Shown: piece after piece, positions 6,849-12,464 of the stretch
Layout: each line of letters opens with the position of its first letter
How positions within the stretch are numbered: the first letter of the stretch is position 1
Origin: Rhodoferax sp.
GTDB lineage: Bacteria; Pseudomonadota; Gammaproteobacteria; Burkholderiales; Burkholderiaceae_C
DNA: 15,521 nucleotides
NCBI GenBank assembly: GCA_028711355.1
Contig: JAQTSL010000049.1
Location: forward strand, 1 to 15,521
Direction: 5' to 3'
Notes under the pieces: model-generated
The model's database searches: none
Told to the model about the DNA's origin: nothing
The model's input: the letters and a program-made list of their open reading frames with translations, nothing else
Translations under genes and position numbers: made by a program

Positions 6849-7490
6849 GTGAGTATTGAAACCATTTTGGCCTTTGCATTCGTTGCCGGCCTGGTGACAC
6901 TCAGTCCCGGCCCGGCCGTTTTGCTGGCGCTGCGAAACGGGGTGGCGCATGGCATCCGCTCGGCCATCTGGTCGTCGCTGGGCAATGTCTCGGGGCTGTT
7001 TTGCCTGTCGACTGCGGCGATGCTGGGCTTGGGCGTGTTGCTCAAGTCCTCGGCGTTTTTGTTCGGTGTGGTCAAAGTGCTCGGTGCGTTTTATCTTTTC
7101 TACATCGGGATTCGGCATGTGTTCGGCCATGTGTCTGCGCTGAACCCGGCGGTCAACCCCAGTTCAGGCACATTGACACCGAGGCCGCTGGTGCTGTACC
7201 GGGAGGCTTTCCTCATGGCCGCCACCAATCCCAAGCCGATTCTCTTTCTGACGGCTCTTTTTCCCCAGTTCATCAGCGCCCATGCGCCTTTGCTGCCGCA
7301 GTTTTTTGTGCTCACAAGCATCTACATGGGGCTGTCATTTGTCTGCCTGATGGGCTATGCGCTGGTTGCTGTCCGGGCACGAAAGATTCTGCTCAAGCCG
7401 AACTTTGCCAACTGGCTCAACCGCGTTGTGGGCTCCGTTTTCATTTTCTTTGGCGCAGCCTTGCTCGCGCTGCGCCGCCCGGCCGCGTAA
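6849..7490 (+). CDS. LysE/RhtB-family amino-acid exporter
   Basis: This 213-aa inner-membrane protein with about six hydrophobic helices has the LysE/RhtB signature near its N-terminus (LVTLSPGPAVLLALRNGVAH), followed by a glycine-rich helix (SSLGNVSGLFCLSTAAMLGL). Later segments include FLMAATNPKPILFLTALFPQ, the conserved N-P-K-x-x-x-F loop, and a C-terminal helix with RVVGSVFIFFGAALLAL. The family exports amino acids such as lysine, threonine, homoserine or their analogues; the substrate here is unknown. I use GTG 6849 because of the GGGAG spacing; ATG 6843 would add only two residues. The gene is divergent from the VOC gene across 161 bp and convergent with a 72-aa gene. Confidence 0.92.
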   Translation: MSIETILAFAFVAGLVTLSPGPAVLLALRNGVAHGIRSAIWSSLGNVSGLFCLSTAAMLGLGVLLKSSAFLFGVVKVLGAFYLFYIGIRHVFGHVSALNPAVNPSSGTLTPRPLVLYREAFLMAATNPKPILFLTALFPQFISAHAPLLPQFFVLTSIYMGLSFVCLMGYALVAVRARKILLKPNFANWLNRVVGSVFIFFGAALLALRRPAA

Positions 7491-7521
7491 GCACGGTGCA
7501 AACCTGGCCCTTGGTCGCACG

Positions 7522-7740
7522 CTAACTTGCGCACCGCGCCAGCCGGGCTTGGAAACGGGCGGCATTACGTTGGGCCGTGGCCTGGCCACGCTGCCAGATG
7601 GCATTGGCCCCGCGCCAGAAATCATCAACCGCTTCGTCACCAAAATCACGCATGGCCTGGCGGCGCAGGCGCTCGGCCTCGACTTTGGCCAGGTCGTGCA
7701 GGCAGTTCAGGCTGGGGCCATCCAATTCATGTTGATCCAT
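7522..7740 (-). CDS. hypothetical 72-aa protein
   Basis: I do not recognise a named family. The product is 72 aa, rich in Ala, Arg and Gln, and predicted mostly helical (LHDLAKVEAERLRRQAMRDF, then FWRGANAIWQRGQATAQRNA). It has no signal peptide or membrane helix. In favour of a real gene are GGAG 7 nt before the ATG at 7740, a position that fills an otherwise empty gap, and a sequence style I loosely recall from short Comamonadaceae hypotheticals. It is divergent from the LysR gene, with two palindromes in the 118-bp space between, so it may be controlled by that regulator. Confidence 0.6.
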   Translation of the reverse strand: MDQHELDGPSLNCLHDLAKVEAERLRRQAMRDFGDEAVDDFWRGANAIWQRGQATAQRNAARFQARLARCAS

Positions 7741-7808
7741 CGGGTACTCCGTGTGGGTTGTCGGTGGCTTGAACTGTATTGACTTAGCCAGTACATGGAA
7801 ACTGCTTT

Positions 7809-7825
7809 AAAACCAAATTGGTTTT
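7809..7825. promoter_or_regulatory. 8-1-8 palindrome in the LysR upstream region
   Basis: AAAACCAA-A-TTGGTTTT is a perfect inverted repeat around one base, 34 nt before the LysR start codon and 69 nt before the divergent 72-aa gene. It resembles a dyad for a dimeric regulator. LysR proteins often bind their own divergent promoter region, so it is a candidate autoregulatory site. Confidence 0.5.
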
Positions 7826-7838
7826 GCATTTATTGCAA
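7824..7838. promoter_or_regulatory. 5-5-5 palindrome adjoining the first
   Basis: TTGCA-TTTAT-TGCAA is a second perfect inverted repeat. It shares two bases with the preceding palindrome and ends 20 nt before the LysR start. Two adjoining dyads of different sequence suggest either a two-part LysR site or sites for two proteins. Confidence 0.45.
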
Positions 7839-7858
7839 CACCAAGTCAAAATCAGGCC

Positions 7859-8770
7859 ATGCAACTCAATCTTGACGACATCGCCCTGTTCACCCGCATT
7901 GCCGAGCTGGGAAGCCTGTCCGCCGCGGCGCGGGAGCGCAACGTGCCGGTCAGCCAGGTCACCCGTTCACTGGCGCGGCTGGAGGCGGCAGCCAAGGTGC
8001 GTCTGCTGCACCGCAGCACCCATGGGCTGAGCCTGACCGATGAGGGCGACACCTTTTTGAACTATGGCCGCCAGTTGCTGGCCACCTCGGACGAGCTGGC
8101 GGGTGAACTCACTGGCAAGCTCAGCGAGCCCAGCGGCTGGGTGCGCATCAGCGTCAGCCCGGTGCTGGCCGAGCGTGTGGTGGCCCCCAGCCTGTGCGGC
8201 CTGTACCAGCGTTACCCGCAGTTGCACATTGACATCAATGCCGACGACCGCATGGCCGACATGGCGCGTGACGGCATCGATATTGCCATCCGCACCGGCA
8301 CGCCCAACAGCGACACCCTGGTGGCGCGGCAGATCGGCACCCATGGCCGCACCCTGTACGCCGCACCGGCCTACCTCAGTGCGTTTGGCACCCCCAGCCA
8401 ACCGGCTGAGCTGCAACAGCACCGCCTGATTGCCAGTAGCGCCAGCCCCAATCTGAACCGCTGGACGATGGCAGATGCCCAGGGCCAGAAAGAGCTACAA
8501 GTCAAGGGCCACACCCGCACCGACAACAGCGCCTTGCTGCTGAGCCTGGTGCTCAATGGGGTGGGCATAGCGCGCATCAATAGTTTGTTTGCGTTGCCAC
8601 TGGTACGCCAGGGGCGGCTGGTGCCCGTGTTGCAAGACCAGTTTGTCAGCCCGATCATCCCGATTTATGCGGTGATGCTCCAGGAGCGCCACCGCCTGCC
8701 CAAAATCCGCGCCTGCATCGACTACTGGGCGCAGTGGCTGGCGCAGATGTCACAAGCGGCAGAGCGTTGA
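7859..8770 (+). CDS. LysR-family transcriptional regulator
   Basis: This 303-aa regulator has an N-terminal winged helix-turn-helix, residues 5-65 (FTRIAELGSLSAAARERNVP, SLARLEAAAKVRLLHRSTHG), and a LysR substrate-binding domain from about 90 to 295 (WVRISVSPVLAERVV, DGIDIAIRTGTPNSDTLVAR, LVLNGVGIARINSLFALPLV). It has the normal family length. The family acts as tetramers, usually on the divergent or neighbouring gene. Candidates are the 72-aa gene upstream, which shares the palindromic region, and the DsbA-family gene 75 bp downstream on the same strand. The inducer is unknown. ATG 7859 opens directly with the helix-turn-helix; the Shine-Dalgarno is weak. Confidence 0.95.
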   Translation: MQLNLDDIALFTRIAELGSLSAAARERNVPVSQVTRSLARLEAAAKVRLLHRSTHGLSLTDEGDTFLNYGRQLLATSDELAGELTGKLSEPSGWVRISVSPVLAERVVAPSLCGLYQRYPQLHIDINADDRMADMARDGIDIAIRTGTPNSDTLVARQIGTHGRTLYAAPAYLSAFGTPSQPAELQQHRLIASSASPNLNRWTMADAQGQKELQVKGHTRTDNSALLLSLVLNGVGIARINSLFALPLVRQGRLVPVLQDQFVSPIIPIYAVMLQERHRLPKIRACIDYWAQWLAQMSQAAER

Positions 8771-8804
8771 GCGATCCACCTTCACCAGCAAGGTTTTCAG
8801 GCTG

Positions 8805-8820
8805 ACCGGAAAATTCCGGT
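8805..8820. promoter_or_regulatory. 7-2-7 palindrome upstream of the DsbA-family gene
   Basis: ACCGGAA-AA-TTCCGGT is a perfect dyad with a 2-base centre, 25 nt before the start codon at 8846. The centre is too small for a normal RNA hairpin loop, so a protein-binding site at the promoter is more likely than a terminator for the LysR gene. Confidence 0.45.
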
Positions 8821-8845
8821 TTGTCCAACCACCAGCCCTTTCACC

Positions 8846-9499
8846 ATGGCCTCAAACCTTCAGATTGATTTTGTGTCCGACATCTCCTGCCCCTGGTGCG
8901 CCATTGGGTTGACCGCGCTGGAACAGGCGCTGGCCGAAGTGCAGACCGAGGTGGTGGCCGATATTCACGTCCAGCCGTTTGAACTCAACCCGGACATGCC
9001 AGCAGGCGGGCAGGACATTGGCGAACACCTGACGCAAAAGTATGGCTCCACGCCAGATCAGCAGGCGCAGATTCGCGCCACCATTGCCCAGCGCGGGGCG
9101 GATGTGGGCTTTACCTTCAACCCCGATGGACGCGGTCGTGTGTACAACACATTCGATGCCCACCGCCTGCTGCATTGGGCTGGCCAGGCATCTGCCGCGC
9201 AGCAGTTGGCGCTGAAAAAAGCGCTGCTGGTGGCCTGCCACGGCCAGCGTCAAGTGATGGAGTCCCCTGAGGTGTTGCTGGCTGCGGTGGCGCAAGCCGG
9301 GCTGGATGTGGTGCGTGCCCAAAGAATTTTGGCCAGCGATGAATTTGCGGCAGAAGTGCGTGAGACTGAGGGCTTCTACACCGGCCAAGGCATCCATTCG
9401 GTGCCCGCCGTCATCATCAACCGCAAGCACCTGATCTCAGGCGGACAACCTGTGGCTGTGTTTGCCCAGGCGCTGCGCCAGATTGCTGCGCAGGATTGA
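8846..9499 (+). CDS. DsbA-family (FrnE-type) thiol-disulfide oxidoreductase
   Basis: This 217-aa protein has a thioredoxin fold with an inserted helical domain. The active site is C15-P-W-C18 after the first strand (DFVSDISCPWC), and the cis-proline is P187 in IHSVPAVIINRKHLISGGQP. It has no signal peptide, so it should be cytoplasmic like other FrnE-type proteins and unlike periplasmic DsbA. FrnE-type proteins have been linked to polyketide maturation and to oxidative-stress tolerance in other bacteria; the partner here is unknown. Length is normal. It follows the LysR gene by 75 bp that include a palindrome, so it may have its own controlled promoter. No strong Shine-Dalgarno is visible. 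Confidence 0.93.
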   Translation: MASNLQIDFVSDISCPWCAIGLTALEQALAEVQTEVVADIHVQPFELNPDMPAGGQDIGEHLTQKYGSTPDQQAQIRATIAQRGADVGFTFNPDGRGRVYNTFDAHRLLHWAGQASAAQQLALKKALLVACHGQRQVMESPEVLLAAVAQAGLDVVRAQRILASDEFAAEVRETEGFYTGQGIHSVPAVIINRKHLISGGQPVAVFAQALRQIAAQD

Positions 9500-9595
9500 T
9501 AAGGGGTGGTGGTGGACAACAGCGCCGCCATTGATGACCTTGACTTTGCCTGGCCAGTCAGCGGCGCAGATGGAGCCGCTTTGGCAGGCCCTGTG

Positions 9596-9645
9596 TTTAT
9601 AAGCAGAATTGGCCTCTAGCCCTTATAAAATAAGCGTAAGCAGCT
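9596..9645. repeat. short interspersed repeat, copy B
   Basis: This contains CTAGCCCTTATAAAATAAGC followed by GTAAGCAGCTATCA, related to copy A at 4351-4403. TTTATAAG (9596-9603) pairs perfectly with CTTATAAA (9622-9629), with GGC (9611-9613) and GCC (9619-9621) pairing inside; alternatively CTTAT (9622-9626) pairs with ATAAG (9630-9634). Like copy A it lies between convergent genes (stops at 9499 and 9692) and may end transcripts from both sides. Confidence 0.6.
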
Positions 9646-9691
9646 ATCATTTCAGGTTTTCTACTGAAAAGGCCTCACGGACAAATTATGT

Positions 9692-11710
9692 TCAGTGCAA
9701 GCGGAACACGCCAGCGGTGCGCACCAGGCCGCGACCGTGCGCTTCCAGCGCGCGCGCAGATTCGGAGGCGCTCTCAGCCATCGGGACGTTTTGCTGGGTA
9801 GCAGCGTCAATCTGAACCACCAGTTGGGCTACCCGGTTGATGGCAATGCCTTGCTCGCCCGAGGCGTTGGAGATTTCGGCCATCAAGGCGGCAACCCGGT
9901 GCACCGCTTGGATCGATGACTCAATGGTCTTGCGCGCGTCGGTCACTTGGACCAAACCGCTTTCTACCTGATGTACCGAGTCTTCGATCAATACCTTGAT
10001 CTCTTTGGCTGCTGCCGCGCTGCGCCCGGCCAGCGACCTCACTTCACTGGCAACGACGGCAAAGCCGCGACCCTGTTCGCCGGCGCGGGCGGCCTCAACG
10101 GCTGCGTTGAGCGCCAGAATGTTGGTTTGAAACGCGATGCCGTCGATGACGCCAATGATGTCTGTGATGCGTCTTGAACTGCTTGCGATCGAGTCCATGG
10201 TGCCGACCACTTTGCCGATGGCGGCACCGCCCTCGGTGACCACGCTGCCGGCCTCTTGCACCAGTTGGTTGGCAATTTTGGCGTTTTCGATGTTGTGCTT
10301 GACGGTCACGGAGACTTCTTCCATGTTGGACGCGGTCTCTTGCAGCGACGAAGCTTGCTCGCCGGTTCGCCCGGCCAGTGCCTCGTTGCTTTGGCTAATG
10401 GCATTGGCCTCGGCACTGACCGACTGTGCACTCACGAAAACGGCCTCGGCCATCGAGGCCAGGCTCTTTTGCATGGCGTGCAAGGCATTCATGAGTTGGC
10501 CCACTTCGTCGGTTCCGCTGCGTTCGATGGGGTTGCCCAAAAACCCTGCTGCAATTTGCTTTGAAATCGCCACGGCGGCATTGATTGGCGCGGTAATCGA
10601 TCTTTGCAGGCGCCACCCCAGTACAAACAGCAGGGCCATGCTGGCCAGGACGCCCAGCACAGCGGTGATGCGAACGATGTTGAAGTTGGCGTCAGCGTCG
10701 TCCATGGTCTGTTTGGCGTTGATGTCTTGCTGCGCCAATTGGGCGTCCAGGTTGGCCTGTAGTGGTACAAATTGTTTGTTTGCGGCGTCGTTGTACAGGG
10801 CAAGCGCTTGCGCCATGTCGTTCTTGCGCAGGGCCTCAAGCGTGGGTTTGAGGCCCTCGGTGAGGTAGCGAGCGCGCAGCGCGGCGTAGTCGTCCTGAAT
10901 CTTCTTCTCGTCGGGCCCGTGCCCGATGGCCAGGTACTCGGCCCAGTTCTTGCTGATGATTTCCGTATTCTTTTCAACGTCTTGCATCAGCGCCTGCGTG
11001 GTTTCGGGTTGGTTTTGCGCAATCGCCGCCGACAGGGCTGCGTGGTTGCGCAATTGCAGGCGGGCGATTTTGTCGAGCAGGCTGATGGGGTGCGCGCCTT
11101 CACGGTACAACGATTGAACCTGCTGGTTGGTTGAGCTCATGCCCGCCAGCCCCAGCACGCCGACAGCGCAGATCAACAGTGCTGCCAGCATCATCAGCAG
11201 GGTCAGTCGTCGCTGAATGTTGGGCCGTAGCAGGCGCTGTAGTTGCCCGGCCAGGCCGGTACGCACGACGTTGCCGTGCTCAATGCGCAAACCGCTGGCC
11301 TTGCCTTCGCGAAAGAGGCGGTAGATGGCGTCCACCGGTGCAATTGATTCACGTTCGGGCTTCATGCGCACCGAGGCGTAGCCCACAATCTGACCGTTCT
11401 CCCACATCGGCGACACATTGGCCAGCACCCAGTAAAAATCGCCGTTTTTGCAGCGGTTTTTGACCAGGCCGGTCCAGGTTTTGCCGGTGGGCAGGTCACG
11501 CCACATATCGGCAAAAGCCTGTTCGGGCATATCGGGGTGGCGCACCAGGTTGTGCGCCTTGCCCATCAGCTCTTCTGCGGTATAGCCACTGGCCTCGCAA
11601 AAGTCAGCATTGACAAAGGTGATCCGGCCCTTGGCATCGGTGCGGGAAATGGGCGACTGGTTGTCGCGCAAGATGTATTCGTGTTGCGTGACGGGTTGGT
11701 TGTTGCGCAT
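9692..11710 (-). CDS. PAS-domain methyl-accepting chemotaxis protein (Aer-like)
   Basis: This 672-aa chemoreceptor has an N-terminal Aer-type PAS domain, residues 12-118 (VNADFCEASGYTAEELMGKA, NLVRHPDMPEQAFADMW, GDFYWVLANVSPM). TM1 is at about 168-191, a periplasmic helical bundle at about 192-343, and TM2 at about 345-368. A HAMP domain follows (about 370-425), then a long signalling coiled coil. The hairpin tip at 519-563 is canonical (IAFQTNILALNAAVEAARAG) and contacts CheA and CheW. Aer PAS domains bind FAD and sense redox or energy state. The periplasmic bundle suggests a second input, because E. coli Aer has no such domain. There is no CheR-binding pentapeptide at the C-terminus (ends GVFRLH). 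The start at 11710 is chosen because the PAS domain begins there; the frame stays open 179 codons further up without domain content. Confidence 0.92.
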   Translation of the reverse strand: MRNNQPVTQHEYILRDNQSPISRTDAKGRITFVNADFCEASGYTAEELMGKAHNLVRHPDMPEQAFADMWRDLPTGKTWTGLVKNRCKNGDFYWVLANVSPMWENGQIVGYASVRMKPERESIAPVDAIYRLFREGKASGLRIEHGNVVRTGLAGQLQRLLRPNIQRRLTLLMMLAALLICAVGVLGLAGMSSTNQQVQSLYREGAHPISLLDKIARLQLRNHAALSAAIAQNQPETTQALMQDVEKNTEIISKNWAEYLAIGHGPDEKKIQDDYAALRARYLTEGLKPTLEALRKNDMAQALALYNDAANKQFVPLQANLDAQLAQQDINAKQTMDDADANFNIVRITAVLGVLASMALLFVLGWRLQRSITAPINAAVAISKQIAAGFLGNPIERSGTDEVGQLMNALHAMQKSLASMAEAVFVSAQSVSAEANAISQSNEALAGRTGEQASSLQETASNMEEVSVTVKHNIENAKIANQLVQEAGSVVTEGGAAIGKVVGTMDSIASSSRRITDIIGVIDGIAFQTNILALNAAVEAARAGEQGRGFAVVASEVRSLAGRSAAAAKEIKVLIEDSVHQVESGLVQVTDARKTIESSIQAVHRVAALMAEISNASGEQGIAINRVAQLVVQIDAATQQNVPMAESASESARALEAHGRGLVRTAGVFRLH

Positions 11711-12012
11711 CAGATGTTTTGTCCAGGAGACAGTCCGTTCAATGGATACCTTTTGCAGCAGTACTTTCAAATAACTTTGTATTTGCAAGACCACTTTGAG
11801 AATGCTAGCTGATTTTGATGACGGTCTGGCCAACTTGGCTGCCATTTCTTTGGCACATGCAAAGGCGCTGGCCAGCTTGATCGGACACTGCCAGTTGTGG
11901 CTGACGCTGGGTCCCGCTTGCACCCTGCGCGCACCGTCAAAGGTCAGTGGCACCAGGGCCGGGCGCGGCTTAACCAGCGCCAAACCACCACGGTTGTACC
12001 CGCACAGTGAGG
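11711..12012. other. 302-bp gap upstream of the chemoreceptor, no gene called
   Basis: This gap should hold the chemoreceptor promoter on the minus strand, but I see no convincing sigma70 or sigma28 boxes. An inverted repeat TGCCA-TTTCTT-TGGCA spans 11840-11855. A plus-strand frame (11796-12077, 93 codons) and a minus-strand frame both stay open here. Neither shows a recognisable domain or Shine-Dalgarno, so I treat it as non-coding. Confidence 0.5.
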
Positions 12013-12342
12013 CTATGGGCCGTTGTCCGGTGCCGCCAAAACATTTGAAAGGCAGTTTTGACGCGCCAATGGCCTGACGATCATTTGGCATTGCCAGATG
12101 GCCTGTGATCTGGCAGTTTGTGCCTGTTGCCGCAACGCACCCTGGTTGACCGCCTGGGTGACTACGGTGTGAAGCATGAGCACCATGGTCATCACCGTCG
12201 CAACCGCCGCAAGCCCCAGCAAAAGGGGCGAACTCAGCACCATCCATACCTGTTGCAACCCGCGCGTGGCCCTGCCACCTGCCAAGTTCCGAACACCCGG
12301 GTGCAGGTTCAAGCGTTTGAGGTGTTGCGACGGGTCATACAT
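12013..12342 (-). CDS. small single-pass membrane protein, hypothetical
   Basis: I do not recognise a family for this 109-aa product. Residues 1-33 are basic (HLKRLNLHPGVRNLAGGRAT). One hydrophobic helix spans about 34-60 (MVLSSPLLLGLAAVATVMTM), and a C-terminal segment of about 50 residues has two cysteines, C85 and C97 (AIWQCQMIVRPLARQNC). The basic N-terminus predicts an N-in orientation with the cysteines in the periplasm, where they could form a disulfide (inference). The ATG at 12342 is preferred; a TTG at 12366 would add 8 residues. The Shine-Dalgarno is weak. It is divergent from the FeoB-like gene across 122 bp and lies 302 bp upstream of the chemoreceptor on the same strand. The last 20 or so residues run into the poorly explained gap and could be a lineage-specific tail. 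Confidence 0.6.
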   Translation of the reverse strand: MYDPSQHLKRLNLHPGVRNLAGGRATRGLQQVWMVLSSPLLLGLAAVATVMTMVLMLHTVVTQAVNQGALRQQAQTARSQAIWQCQMIVRPLARQNCLSNVLAAPDNGP

Positions 12343-12391
12343 GGCTGCGAGGGTTGGTCTGCCCAATATATGGATTCAACCCGTGTCAGAC

Positions 12392-12419
12392 GGTGCGCTG
12401 CACCACACAGCAGCGCACC
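12392..12419. promoter_or_regulatory. perfect 10-8-10 inverted repeat upstream of the FeoB-like gene
   Basis: GGTGCGCTGC (12392-12401) and GCAGCGCACC (12410-12419) pair perfectly around an 8-nt loop, ending 45 nt before the FeoB-like start codon. The stem is GC-rich, but neither strand has a T tract after it, so it is not a standard terminator. It may be a 5'-UTR hairpin or an operator in the region shared with the divergent small membrane protein gene. Confidence 0.55.
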
Positions 12420-12464
12420 ATAGGGGACAATCCGCAGCTCTTGAAGAATCCCACTGACCAGCCC

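Noticed and set aside
9560..9580. AGCGGC/GCCGCT inverted repeat as a terminator for the DsbA-family gene
   Set aside because: The stem is only 6 bp, the loop is 9 nt and no T tract follows. The repeat copy at 9596-9645 is a better 3'-end candidate.
9506..9619. Open stretch in the same frame after the DsbA-family stop codons
   Set aside because: Two stops (TGA, TAA) separate it from the gene. It is only about 37 codons, starts at a GTG run and shows no family match.
11711..12247. N-terminal extension of the chemoreceptor frame
   Set aside because: It has no domain, overlaps the small membrane protein gene in another frame, and the PAS domain begins right after the 11710 start.
12343..12464. 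Fur box or FNR site upstream of the FeoB-like gene
   Set aside because: I looked for GATAAT-type and TTGAT-N4-ATCAA patterns and found none.
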